64,000 bases of DNA from DMER64 sp964600385 (GTDB lineage Bacteria > Bacteroidota > Bacteroidia > Bacteroidales > UBA932). Shown piece after piece: positions 8,704 through 17,216 of this stretch; the first letter of the stretch is position 1, and each line of letters opens with the position of its first letter. The stretch covers positions 1 through 64,000 of the forward strand of contig CAZRJC010000004.1 in NCBI GenBank assembly GCA_964600385.1. Direction: 5' to 3'. The position numbers and the translations under genes were made by a program. The notes below the pieces were generated by a model. The model ran no database searches. It saw only the letters and a list, made by a program, of their open reading frames with translations, and had not been told where the DNA came from.

Positions 8704-9508
8704 TGTAAATAATCTGCATAAAACATTTAACGCCGGTACGGTAAATGAGGTACAGGCCCTCCGGGGCGTTTCATTCACCCTGGAAGACGAAGGTTTTACC
8801 TGTGTGCTCGGAACCAACGGATCCGGCAAGTCCACCCTGTTAAATGCCGTTGCGGGTACTTTTCTCCCGGATAAGGGAACGATTGAACTGGACGGAGCGG
8901 ATATGACTCTCTGGCCCGAGCATAAAAGAGCCCGGTACGTTGGCCGTGTGTTTCAAAATCCGCTCAGCGGTACGGCTCCCGAGATGTCCATCGCCGAGAA
9001 TCTTTCACTGGCCATGAGAAGGGGTAAGCCTAGGGGTCTTGGTAGCGGCCTGTCAGGAAAGTTGAAAGACGAATTCAGGCAGATGGTCAAGCCCCTGAAT
9101 ATGGATCTGGAAGACCGTCTGGACAGTCCCATCGGGAAACTTTCGGGCGGCCAGCGACAGGCACTTACGCTGCTCATGGCCTCGGCGCTCAAGCCCAAAC
9201 TGCTCCTGCTGGACGAACATACAGCTGCGCTCGATCCCGGGACGGCAGCCAAAGTCATTGACCTTACCCGGATGATTGTCACCAGGGACAATCTGACCAC
9301 TTTGATGGTGACCCACTCCATGCAACAGGCTGTGAATATGGGTGACCGTATCCTTATGATGCATCAGGGCCGGGTGGCCTACGATTTTAAGGGAGAGTAC
9401 AAACAACGCCTGAAAGTGAATGATCTGCTGGCCCTTTTTGAGGAATTAAGGAGGAAGGATGCCATTGATGTATCTGTTGCCACTTTATTGACCAATAAGT
9501 ATGTATAA
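8696..9508 (+). CDS. ABC transporter ATP-binding protein
   Basis: A 270-residue ATPase with Walker A GTNGSGKSTLLNAV (residues about 38-50), Q-loop VFQNPLSG, signature LSGGQRQALTLLMA, Walker B KLLLLDEHTAALDP and the switch His in MVTHSMQQA. This is the ATPase family that serves permease/ABC_sub_bind importers annotated as tryptophan/tyrosine-type uptake systems; substrate is not known here. The start at 8696 follows an AGGAGA Shine-Dalgarno-like stretch, and the stop shares one base with the next start (TAATG). Confidence 0.9.
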   Translation: MLSVNNLHKTFNAGTVNEVQALRGVSFTLEDEGFTCVLGTNGSGKSTLLNAVAGTFLPDKGTIELDGADMTLWPEHKRARYVGRVFQNPLSGTAPEMSIAENLSLAMRRGKPRGLGSGLSGKLKDEFRQMVKPLNMDLEDRLDSPIGKLSGGQRQALTLLMASALKPKLLLLDEHTAALDPGTAAKVIDLTRMIVTRDNLTTLMVTHSMQQAVNMGDRILMMHQGRVAYDFKGEYKQRLKVNDLLALFEELRRKDAIDVSVATLLTNKYV

Positions 9509-10500
9509 TGAAAAGTATATTCAGAGGTCTTTTTCTGTTGCTTCTGGTCGCCGGCATTTTATTGCTGCTCGATCTCGGTAATCGTGAAAAAAGAATTAAT
9601 GACCACCTGACCATTGCCGTTTTTAAAATGACGGCCCGTTCCTCGCTCGATGATTCGGAAAGAGGGGTGTTGGAAGCCCTTAAAGAAAGGGGTTATATTA
9701 CCGGAGAAAATTGTACAATCAACCGGTTTTCTGCCGACGGAGATATGGTTACTGCCAATTCCATTGCGCAAAGTATTACAGGCGGTGGTTATGACCTGGT
9801 TGTAACCGTCAGTACGCCGGCTCTTCAGATTATGGCCAATGCCAACAAGAAGGGCAAGGTCATGCATGTTTTTTGTACGGTAACAGATCCGTATGTTTCA
9901 GGTGTGGGAATTACCGGACCGGAACCCGGGCAGCACCCGCCTCATCTGGTGGGGATAGGTACTTTTCAACCGGTTGAAAAAGCCTTTGAAATTGCCAAAG
10001 AAATGAATCCCGGGCTGAAAAAGGTCGGAACAGTCTGGTGCACAAGTGAAACCTGTTCCGAAGCCTGTGTCAGGCTGGCCCGTTCTAAGTGCAGGGAATT
10101 AGGGATTGAACTGATTGAAATGAGTGTCGAGAATACCACTCAGGTTCTGGAAACGGCCATGTCTGTCACGGCCAGGGGTGTAGATGCGTTGTGGGTAGGC
10201 GGTGATAATGTGGTGGAAGCGGCCATTGACCAGGTGATCACCGCGGCCGTAAAAGCCCGCATTCCCCTTTTTACGAACAATACCGAAAACGTATATGGCA
10301 ACACCATTTTCGGGCTGGGAGCCAAGTATTCGGAAGTGGGCTACATAGCCGGTCAAATGGCGGCAGATATTCTTGAAGGCAAACCGACCGGAGAAATAGG
10401 CGTAACTAATGTGGTGCCTTTAAATCTGGTGGTGAATCCCGGGGCCCTCGGCAACATGAAAGAACAATGGAATGTCAGTGATATCCTGACACACTTCTAG
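9508..10500 (+). CDS. ABC transporter substrate-binding protein (ABC_sub_bind)
   Basis: A 330-residue periplasmic protein of the PF04392 family. The N-terminus MKSIFRGLFLLLLVAGILLLLDLG is an uncleaved anchor or signal; no lipobox Cys is present. Family landmarks are YDLVVTVSTPALQIMANA, VFCTVTDPYVSGVG, KVGTVWCTSETCSEACV (unusually Cys-rich), ALWVGGDNVVEAAIDQV and TNNTENVYGNTIFGLGAKYSEVG. It completes the importer with the two upstream genes. Its last 81 bp lie under the convergent DUF438 gene on the other strand. Confidence 0.88.
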   Translation: MKSIFRGLFLLLLVAGILLLLDLGNREKRINDHLTIAVFKMTARSSLDDSERGVLEALKERGYITGENCTINRFSADGDMVTANSIAQSITGGGYDLVVTVSTPALQIMANANKKGKVMHVFCTVTDPYVSGVGITGPEPGQHPPHLVGIGTFQPVEKAFEIAKEMNPGLKKVGTVWCTSETCSEACVRLARSKCRELGIELIEMSVENTTQVLETAMSVTARGVDALWVGGDNVVEAAIDQVITAAVKARIPLFTNNTENVYGNTIFGLGAKYSEVGYIAGQMAADILEGKPTGEIGVTNVVPLNLVVNPGALGNMKEQWNVSDILTHF

Positions 10501-11646
10501 TACGCCTTTATATACTCCCTGGTCGTTTCTGAGTGCATAGTAGCGGATAAGTATAAACCGGTCCCGGAAATGCAACCTGAACTCGGCCATGTCTTTTTTC
10601 CCGGCCCGGAACGATCGTATGATTTCATCCACTTTATCTACGCTTTCCGGCGGGTGGCAAAGCTGTACGCTGCGTCCCAGGATGGCCGGGGAACGGGGAA
10701 AAGTCCTGTGTGCGCTCATGTTGAAGAATCTTACCTTATCGTCTTCGTCCACCAGTGTAATATCTAAAGGTAAGTTGTTGAAGGCCAGGAGTGCCTGTTC
10801 GACTGTAAGTTCACCTGTGGGTGAGGGAATAGTGGCACGTTCTTCCTCGGTTCTGTATACAAAAACATGAGGGACAGGAGGCGTTTCAATAAAAGAGAAA
10901 GGATATTCAAAGCTTTGCAGATATATCTCGTCACACATTTCTTTGCTGAGATTCTCCGTAGCCAATGGAAACAGGGCCAGGTTTTCTTTCTGGATCATCC
11001 CGAAAACCATAAAGAAATAAAGACCCAGCTCGGAGCTGAATTCCTTCCATGTGCTTGCTGGATTTTCCAGTATTTGCAGGATCAGTTTAAGCTTCCTGCG
11101 AATATCTTCATGAAGTGACCACATGATACTCAGTGGCTTGAACAACTTCCATCGCTTATCCAAAAAGGGAAAGAGAATGTTTTCCTTTTTAATGTAGTGG
11201 TAGTCGAATTCGAGAAAATCCCTGAACCGGGGCAGGAGCTCTTCTCTTAAAAGCCCATAGTCATGGTTTTCTCTCCCGTTATAAGATTTTACAATCTTTT
11301 TAACCTGATTCAACCGGAAAGTAAAAGCCTCATTTTCCAGCATCAGATAATACAGGAAAGTATCTTCTTCCGGTTTGTCCCATTTATACTGGCTCAGACC
11401 TTTGTAAAAAATGTTGATTATTTTCTGCAGGTCTTTCTTTATTGTTTCGGGGGTAATACCCATTCTGATCTGCCGTTCTTCCAGGGCTACCATATCATAT
11501 GGAGTGATATGGTCAATGGCATCACGGTATTTTTCTATCAATATCCTGGCATCCATGCCGTGCATAATGCCCGTGGAGACAGCCAGCAGGTCCTTAACCC
11601 GTTCCTGGTTGATTTTTCGCTTAAGATTATTTGCAAAATCAGACAT
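10420..11646 (-). CDS. DUF438 / hemerythrin-like / PAS sensor protein
   Basis: A 408-residue soluble protein with the usual DUF438 family order: DUF438 (about 1-100), a hemerythrin-like four-helix part (about 120-245) with HYIKKENILFPFLDKR, SLHEDIRRKL and MIQKENLALFPLA, then a C-terminal PAS domain (about 285-395) with LPLDITLVDEDDKVRFFN and LEVCQDITDI. The His/Glu set suggests binding of iron or heme, and the PAS part a redox or gas sensor, but no output domain is visible. It converges with the ABC substrate-binding gene, and the two reading frames overlap by 81 bp. Its own -7 box sits 5 nt before the ATG. Confidence 0.85.
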   Translation of the reverse strand: MSDFANNLKRKINQERVKDLLAVSTGIMHGMDARILIEKYRDAIDHITPYDMVALEERQIRMGITPETIKKDLQKIINIFYKGLSQYKWDKPEEDTFLYYLMLENEAFTFRLNQVKKIVKSYNGRENHDYGLLREELLPRFRDFLEFDYHYIKKENILFPFLDKRWKLFKPLSIMWSLHEDIRRKLKLILQILENPASTWKEFSSELGLYFFMVFGMIQKENLALFPLATENLSKEMCDEIYLQSFEYPFSFIETPPVPHVFVYRTEEERATIPSPTGELTVEQALLAFNNLPLDITLVDEDDKVRFFNMSAHRTFPRSPAILGRSVQLCHPPESVDKVDEIIRSFRAGKKDMAEFRLHFRDRFILIRYYALRNDQGVYKGVLEVCQDITDIPLFFHVAEGPGIHHQI

Positions 11647-11651
11647 AATTA

Positions 11652-11659
11652 CAAATATA
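11652..11659 (-). promoter_or_regulatory. -7 box TATATTTG, 5 nt before DUF438 start
   Basis: Exact TAnnTTTG on the minus strand, separated from the ATG at 11646 by TAATT. Transcription would begin at or within a base or two of the start codon. Confidence 0.45.
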
Positions 11660-11692
11660 ATGATTTCTCATCTGATTGTTTATCTTCGTACT

Positions 11693-12733
11693 ATGAATAA
11701 AGAAAGTGCAGATACAATGCTCAAACCGGCTGCCTGCCAGGAGGAACAAGATGTCCCCGTTGGGGCAGTCAGGTGTCTTTTGTGTCCGCACGGTTGCCTC
11801 ATAGGCGAGGGCAAACGCGGAATATGCCGGACCCGTGTGAATCATGGCGGTTGTCTGTATACTCTGGCCTACGGCAATCCCTGCTCGCTGGCTATCGATC
11901 CAATTGAAAAAAAACCTTTATACCATTTCTTCCCGGGGTCGGACATTTTTTCACTTGCCACAGCAGGGTGTAATTTTCACTGCCTTAATTGCCAGAATTG
12001 GTCTATCTCGCAGGAATCGCCGGATAAGATAACCCATTACAACCTGACGCCACGACAAGTGGTTGAACAGGCTTTGAGTTATCACGTTCCGGCCATAGCA
12101 TTTACCTATACCGAACCTGCCGTTTATTACGAATACATGCTGGACATAGCGGAGCAGGCCCGTCAGGAGAACTTGAAAACCGTACTTGTGTCCAACGGAT
12201 TCATTAATCCCATTCCGCTGGAAAACCTGTGCCGTGTCCTCGATGCGGCCAATATCGACCTTAAATGTTTTGACGACACGTGCTACCGTGAGCTGACAGG
12301 AGGCCGGCTTCAACCGGTACTTGATACGCTGCTTGCCTTAAAGGCGGCTCGCGTATGGACCGAGATCACTCATTTGATCATTCCGGGAAGGACAGACAAT
12401 CCCGCCCTGTTTGAAGCCATGTGCCGGTGGCTCGTTAAAAACGGGTTTGCCGATACCCCGTTGCATATCAGCCGCTTCTTCCCGACCTATAAACTCTCCG
12501 GTCTGCCGCCCACCCCTGTTGAAACATTGGTAAAGGCCAGGGAAACAGCTTTACAGCAAGGGATCCGGTATGTCTATATCGGCAATGCTCCTGAGCTGAA
12601 CGCCGAAGACACGCTCTGTCCAGGCTGCAGTCATGTGTTGGTGAAGCGGAAGGGTTTCGGTTCAGGCAAAATTCATATAAAAGAAAACCGGTGCACATAT
12701 TGCGGTACTCATGTGCCCGGTGTCTGGGAGTAA
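11693..12733 (+). CDS. amrS: AmmeMemoRadiSam system radical SAM enzyme
   Basis: A 346-residue radical SAM protein. The cluster-binding motif is CNFHCLNC (Cys93, Cys97, Cys100). The N-terminus has CLLCPHGCLIGEGKRGIC, and the C-terminus a CPGC...CTYC pair that probably binds a metal; both are normal for this family, which resembles pyruvate formate-lyase activases. The reaction is not established. It faces the fused Memo-AMMECR1 gene across a 16-bp gap, so the complete conserved triad is present here, but on opposite strands rather than in one operon. The ATG at 11693 was chosen because the longer frame runs antisense to the DUF438 gene. A near-consensus -7 box (TATCTTCG, 11681-11688) ends 4 nt before the start. 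Confidence 0.9.
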   Translation: MNKESADTMLKPAACQEEQDVPVGAVRCLLCPHGCLIGEGKRGICRTRVNHGGCLYTLAYGNPCSLAIDPIEKKPLYHFFPGSDIFSLATAGCNFHCLNCQNWSISQESPDKITHYNLTPRQVVEQALSYHVPAIAFTYTEPAVYYEYMLDIAEQARQENLKTVLVSNGFINPIPLENLCRVLDAANIDLKCFDDTCYRELTGGRLQPVLDTLLALKAARVWTEITHLIIPGRTDNPALFEAMCRWLVKNGFADTPLHISRFFPTYKLSGLPPTPVETLVKARETALQQGIRYVYIGNAPELNAEDTLCPGCSHVLVKRKGFGSGKIHIKENRCTYCGTHVPGVWE

Positions 12734-12749
12734 AAAATGTGTGAGCGGG

Positions 12750-14192
12750 TCAACTGAAAACGATGGCCGTGAACACGTACAGATTGGCTTTTTTCCATCC
12801 GTCCCATCCCAATCCGGCCTTATCCCGGGAACAATGCCCCAGGAATTCTTCTTTGCTCCATCCCGTTTCTGTGGCGACCTGAGGCAAGAAAACACCGCTC
12901 CGGCCACTGTCTTCAATGAGAATTCCATGTTTACCGGGTTCAATTTCAGACGCATCGCTGATTTTTACCAGCGGTGACAGAACAGATATTTCAAATGTCA
13001 GGTAGGGGAGATCCTCTTTTTCCACCGGATTAAACCGGTAATCACTAAAAGCGGCCGCCAGCGCCATTTCCCTGATCATTCTGAAAAGCGGCATGTCGCC
13101 CGTCATATGGCCAATACAGCCTCTCAGGTTTCCCTTATGGTGCAGAGTGACAAAAGCACCGTATTTTTGACGGAGCGAAGCCGGATATTCAAGCCCGGCT
13201 GTATCCGCTCCGGGGCACAAGCGGCTTCTGCCTTCTTTCGTAAGGGCCGATTCCACCGCCTCACGGGCAATCTTCAACAGGGTGGCTTTGTCTTCATCGG
13301 AAAGAAGCATTTCCGTTTCTGTCTGTTCGCATACGGCAATCCCCCAGTATCCGACAACGCTTTCCTTATCGAAGCAATAATCGCCGTCTCCCGAATTCCT
13401 GTATTCAATGGCTTTATAAGTAAGCTTGTTATTGCCTGTTGTCATGTAAAGCAATGTCAGCACCGAGGTCCATCCGCATAAACTGGTGACTAGTCCCTGA
13501 GTTCGTTGACGGCTGTTGTTCACAAGCGTGTCCATGAGCGAAACGGGGTTATTTTCCAGGATGGCGTTTTTGGTTTTTTTATCGGTATTGCGTGCGTCCT
13601 TATGAGAAGGGTAGTGTGAAAAATCGGAACTGATAATAAACAGATTTTCCCGGGTAAAAAAGGGCTTGAGCGCCTGAGCGATCTCCCTGCAGGTCTCTGG
13701 ATGCGAAGTCCCTATGATAATTGGCACAATCCGGTATTCAGATTGCATTACATAATGCAGCAGGGGCAGTTCCACTTCCAGGCTGTGCTCGTCGCGATGG
13801 GCTGCAAGGTCCGACACAAAAAGGCCGGGATGAGACGCAACAAGCTGCCGGCAAAAAGCCGTGTCCACTTTCTCCTTCCCGTAAGGCATGAGAAAATCTC
13901 CCTCGTCATACACGGCGGCTCCCTTCAGGCTTACGTGATGGGACGATCCTATGAGGAATATGCGTTCATACGACCTGGTCCCGTCAATCTGGTTAAAAGC
14001 CGAGGCAGCGACCACTCCCGAAAAGACATAACCTGCATGCGGGCAGATGATGGCTCTTGTGTTTTCACATTGCCGGGGCCTGGCCTCTTTGAACAACCGT
14101 TCCAGTTCCTGTTGCAGGGACCCGGGAGTTCCCGGATAGAATTTACCAGCCACAGCCGGCTGTCTGTTTATGTATTCAGTATCGGTTCTCAT
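12750..14192 (-). CDS. Fused AmmeMemoRadiSam proteins B and A (Memo-AMMECR1)
   Basis: A 480-residue fusion. Residues about 8-275 are the Memo (protein B) domain: RQPAVAGKFYPG, ICPHAGYVFSG, FLIGSSHHVSLKGA, RDEHSLEVELPLL and ISSDFSHYPSH supply the His/Asp set lining the Memo pocket, which resembles iron-dependent dioxygenases. Residues about 300-480 are AMMECR1 (protein A), with the diagnostic LRGCIGHMTG and GVFLPQVATETGWSKEEFL. The fusion is common in Bacteroidota. The biochemical role of the pair is unsettled. It follows catalase by 4 bp on the same strand, so DUF454-catalase-AmrBA may be one message. Confidence 0.92.
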   Translation of the reverse strand: MRTDTEYINRQPAVAGKFYPGTPGSLQQELERLFKEARPRQCENTRAIICPHAGYVFSGVVAASAFNQIDGTRSYERIFLIGSSHHVSLKGAAVYDEGDFLMPYGKEKVDTAFCRQLVASHPGLFVSDLAAHRDEHSLEVELPLLHYVMQSEYRIVPIIIGTSHPETCREIAQALKPFFTRENLFIISSDFSHYPSHKDARNTDKKTKNAILENNPVSLMDTLVNNSRQRTQGLVTSLCGWTSVLTLLYMTTGNNKLTYKAIEYRNSGDGDYCFDKESVVGYWGIAVCEQTETEMLLSDEDKATLLKIAREAVESALTKEGRSRLCPGADTAGLEYPASLRQKYGAFVTLHHKGNLRGCIGHMTGDMPLFRMIREMALAAAFSDYRFNPVEKEDLPYLTFEISVLSPLVKISDASEIEPGKHGILIEDSGRSGVFLPQVATETGWSKEEFLGHCSRDKAGLGWDGWKKANLYVFTAIVFS

Positions 14193-14196
14193 GTTG

Positions 14197-15642
14197 TTAA
14201 GGAATCAAATTCAATGCCTTAGCCACGCCCTCGCCGTAGGCTTTGTCTGCCTTCATGCAGTTGCTTGTGTGGCGGCGTTTGATTTCCTCCGATGAATCTC
14301 CCATGTTGCGGGCCGTATTCTCAAACAGCACCTGTTGTTGTTCTTTGGTCATCAGGCGGAACAGGTTACCGGGCTGCGTGTAATAATCGTCGTCGTCCTC
14401 TCTGAAATTCCAGCGGTCTGCTGCCCCGAATAAATCCAGCCTGGGTTCCCTGAATTCCGGTTGTTCTTTCCATTCGCCGTAGCTGTTAGGTTCGTAGGAA
14501 ATAACGGATCCTTTATTGCCATCGGTGCGCATGGCGCCATCCCTGTGGTAACTGTGTACCGGGCATCTGGGCGCATTCACCGGAATCAGGTGGTGATTCA
14601 CTCCCAGCCTGTAGCGTTGCGCATCGCCGTAGGAAAAGAGTCTTCCCTGGAGCATCTTGTCCGGCGAAAAGCCAATACCGGGGACCACGTTGGCCGGGTT
14701 GAAAGCTGCTTGCTCCACATCGGCAAAATAATTCTCCGGGTTGCGGTTCAATTCCAGCACACCGACTTCTCGAAGGGGGTATTCTTTATGGGGCCATACT
14801 TTTGTAAGGTCAAAAGGATTGTTTTTGCTGTTGTTGGCCTGCTCCCCGGTCATCAGCTGAATCTTCAGTGTCCAGCGGGGGAACTCACCCCGTTCAATGC
14901 TCCGGTAAAGGTCCCGCTGGTGGCTTTCCCGGTCCGAGGCAATGATGGCCTCAGCCTCGGCGTCTGTAAGATTTTTTATCCCTTGTTGGGTGATGAAGTG
15001 GAATTTAACCCACGTCCGCTCGTTTTTACTGTTGTAAAAACTGTACGTGTGACTGCCGAATCCGTGCATGTGGCGATAGGAGTACGGGATTCCCCTGTCG
15101 CTCATGGTAATGGTTATCTGGTGCAGGGCTTCGGGGAGACTTGACCAGAAATCCCAGTTACTGTTGGGGCTGCGAAGGTTTGTACGCGGATCGCGCTTGA
15201 TGGCGTGGTTCAGATCGGGGAATTTCATAGGGTCCCTGAAAAAGAAGACAGGCGTATTGTTCCCTACCAGGTCCCAGTTTCCTTCCTCGGTATAGTATTT
15301 CATGGCAAAACCGCGGATATCCCGTTCTGCGTCAGCAGCGCCCCGTTCGCCAGCTACAGTGGAAAAACGCACAAAACATTCTGTTTTTTTACCGATTTCA
15401 GAGAAAATCCGGGCTTTAGTGAATTGAGTAATATCGTGTGTCACGGTAAATGTGCCAAAAGCGCCCGAACCTTTGGCATGCATACGTCTTTCCGGAATAA
15501 CTTCCCTGTCAAAATGAGCCAGTTTTTCCAGGTACCAGGCATCTTGCAGCAGCATCGGTCCCCTGGGACCGGCTGTCAGCGAGTTTTGATTGTCAGCGAT
15601 AGGAGCTCCCGACGCATTGGTCAGTTTTTTCTTTTCTTCCAT
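14197..15642 (-). CDS. katA: Monofunctional heme catalase
   Basis: A 481-residue small-subunit (clade 3) catalase that disproportionates hydrogen peroxide. Catalytic His55 (RRMHAKGSGAFG), Asn128 (DLVGNNTPVFF) and the heme-ligating Tyr in RLFSYGDAQRYRLG are all present, as are FYNSKNERTWVKFH and RNPENYFADVEQ. The ATG at 15642 (MEEKKKLT) fits Bacteroides catalases; an ATG two codons upstream is also in frame. The start lies about 50 bp inside the 3' end of the DUF454 gene. Confidence 0.95.
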   Translation of the reverse strand: MEEKKKLTNASGAPIADNQNSLTAGPRGPMLLQDAWYLEKLAHFDREVIPERRMHAKGSGAFGTFTVTHDITQFTKARIFSEIGKKTECFVRFSTVAGERGAADAERDIRGFAMKYYTEEGNWDLVGNNTPVFFFRDPMKFPDLNHAIKRDPRTNLRSPNSNWDFWSSLPEALHQITITMSDRGIPYSYRHMHGFGSHTYSFYNSKNERTWVKFHFITQQGIKNLTDAEAEAIIASDRESHQRDLYRSIERGEFPRWTLKIQLMTGEQANNSKNNPFDLTKVWPHKEYPLREVGVLELNRNPENYFADVEQAAFNPANVVPGIGFSPDKMLQGRLFSYGDAQRYRLGVNHHLIPVNAPRCPVHSYHRDGAMRTDGNKGSVISYEPNSYGEWKEQPEFREPRLDLFGAADRWNFREDDDDYYTQPGNLFRLMTKEQQQVLFENTARNMGDSSEEIKRRHTSNCMKADKAYGEGVAKALNLIP

Positions 15643-16036
15643 AATCATCTGTTTTAATGGTTTCCGTTTTATTGAGACTTATCGTTGGTACAATTATTCC
15701 CATAACTACCGATCCTATGATTCCGGACCCAAGAACAATCACTTTCACCATAACCGATGGAACGAAAAAAAGGCAGGATACAATAATCATCAGCCACATA
15801 ACAAGCAACGCCCTTACCTTCGCTTTTTTCGTCATTCCCTTATTGGCGCGGAATTCTTTAATGTACGGGCCGGTAATCCGGTTATTCATCAATTTTGTAT
15901 ATAGTTTCTCCGAACTCTTAACGTACAATCCGGCAGTCAGTAAAAGAAACGGTGTGGCAGGCAGCCCCGGGATAAATATTCCTGCAACGCCCAGACACAA
16001 AGAAACAGTGCCTAATAATATGAATAAGAACTTCAT
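15593..16036 (-). CDS. DUF454 / YbaN family inner membrane protein
   Basis: A 147-residue membrane protein of the YbaN (DUF454) family. The motif GVAGIFIPGLPATPFLLLTAG near the N-terminus and the sequence RITGPYIKEFRANKGM are diagnostic. Two to three TM helices are followed by a charged C-terminal tail (about residues 125-147) that is encoded over the catalase start. Function is not known. A TATCTTTA box (one mismatch) ends 4 nt before the ATG. Confidence 0.85.
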   Translation of the reverse strand: MKFLFILLGTVSLCLGVAGIFIPGLPATPFLLLTAGLYVKSSEKLYTKLMNNRITGPYIKEFRANKGMTKKAKVRALLVMWLMIIVSCLFFVPSVMVKVIVLGSGIIGSVVMGIIVPTISLNKTETIKTDDYGRKEKTDQCVGSSYR

Positions 16037-16075
16037 AGTGTAAAGATAACAAAAGAAAAATTAGTGAACATTTTG

Positions 16076-16083
16076 TAAATTTG
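16076..16083 (+). promoter_or_regulatory. -7 box TAAATTTG, 4 nt before yjbQ start
   Basis: Exact TAnnTTTG separated from ATG 16088 by TTTT. No -33 TTG is visible at the normal distance. Confidence 0.45.
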
Positions 16084-16087
16084 TTTT

Positions 16088-16504
16088 ATGAAAACCTACC
16101 GAAAAGAATTATTCTTCCAGACCAAAACCCGGCGTGCCTTTATCAATATTACCCCTCAAATTGAGACCTGCCTGCAGGAGAGCGGTATAAAGGAAGGCCT
16201 GTTACTTTGCAACGCCATGCATATTACCGCCAGTATTTTCATTAATGACGATGAAAGCGGGCTGCATGCCGACTTTGAAAAATGGCTGGAGCACCTGGCT
16301 CCCGAAAAGCCCTATTCCCAATACAGCCACAATGGTTTTGAGGATAACGCCGATGCCCATCTCAAACGTCAGGTCATGGGACGTGAAGTCGTGGTGGCTG
16401 TCACGGGCGGGCGCCTCGATTTCGGGCCGTGGGAACAGATTTTTTACGGCGAGTTTGACGGGATGCGCAGCAAGCGGGTCCTGGTGAAGATAATTGGTGA
16501 ATAA
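16088..16504 (+). CDS. yjbQ: YjbQ/UPF0047 family protein
   Basis: A 138-residue protein of the full family length. Signatures are ITPQIETCLQESGIKEGLLL, HITASIFINDDESGLHADFEKWLE, the HNGFEDNADAHLKRQVMG block with its conserved His/Asp/Asn, and GPWEQIFYGEFDG. E. coli YjbQ has weak thiamine-phosphate synthase activity in vitro; the true physiological role is uncertain. Followed by a small gene 6 bp later, probably co-transcribed. Confidence 0.92.
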   Translation: MKTYRKELFFQTKTRRAFINITPQIETCLQESGIKEGLLLCNAMHITASIFINDDESGLHADFEKWLEHLAPEKPYSQYSHNGFEDNADAHLKRQVMGREVVVAVTGGRLDFGPWEQIFYGEFDGMRSKRVLVKIIGE

Positions 16505-16510
16505 CGCGCT

Positions 16511-17002
16511 ATGACACTGTTACAGGAAATACTTGTTCAGTCTCCTAAAGCCGGTATGGTCTCGTACCTGAAGGCGCATCCGCAGGACTTCCCCGAGGCT
16601 ATTGACCTGGCGTTGTCAGATAACCAGCCGTATGCCTGGCGAGCTGCTTCGCTCCTGTGGGGCAGTATGGAGGAGAACGACCCGAGGCTCACTCCGTTCA
16701 TCTTTCCGATGATTGAGGCGTTGCCTTCCAAAGCCGAAGGGCACCGGCGCGATCTGCTGATGGTGCTTTTGCGCATGGATCTTCCCGAAGAAGCCGAGGG
16801 CATTATGCTTGACTACTGTGTCGGGCAATGGACACAGGAAACATCCATTCCTTCCCTGCGGTTTACCGCGCTCCGGATGCTTATGAAACTGGCCAGAAAG
16901 TATCCAGAGCTGGCCCCCGAGCTCACGACCCTTACCGATGAACGATATAAAGAGACTCTTACCGAGCCGGGACGACGCTCATTGCGGAAAATGGGGTTTT
17001 GA
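16511..17002 (+). CDS. HEAT-repeat-like protein, function unknown
   Basis: A 163-residue all-helical soluble protein. Paired helices such as ALSDNQPYAWRAASLLWGSM and SLRFTALRMLMKLARKYPEL look like HEAT/DNA-alkylation-repair-type repeats, which usually serve protein or nucleic acid binding. It is read right after yjbQ. Its stop lies 13 bp before the left palindromic repeat, so it is the last ancestral gene before the inserted cassette. Confidence 0.65.
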   Translation: MTLLQEILVQSPKAGMVSYLKAHPQDFPEAIDLALSDNQPYAWRAASLLWGSMEENDPRLTPFIFPMIEALPSKAEGHRRDLLMVLLRMDLPEEAEGIMLDYCVGQWTQETSIPSLRFTALRMLMKLARKYPELAPELTTLTDERYKETLTEPGRRSLRKMGF

Positions 17003-17015
17003 GCAAGGGCTCTGC

Positions 17016-17151
17016 ATCACAAAGAAAAGTGAACGCCACAAGATATTTAGAACGGGAAACGCCTCCCATTGGCTGAGCCAATGGGTCCTTCCCTCCGCGG
17101 GCGCGAGGTTTCCCTTCTTCTAAATATCTTGGTTCGTTCTTCCTTTGTGAT
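17016..17151. repeat. Left near-palindromic repeat flanking the TAC cassette
   Basis: About 136 bp whose two halves are complementary: ATCACAAAG...GAACG at the left faces CGTTC...CTTTGTGAT at the right, and AAGATATTTAGAA-GGGAAAC faces GTTTCCC-TTCTAAATATCTT. The centre holds CCATTGGCTGAGCCAATGG. The 61-bp core (17054-17114) recurs, base for base, inverted at 18864-18924. No coding capacity is seen. Confidence 0.85.
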
Positions 17152-17216
17152 AAAAGCGTTCTGTCTTGAAGGCTCCAGAAGTGAGTTGGAAAATCCTCTC
17201 AATTTTTGCTCACTAA

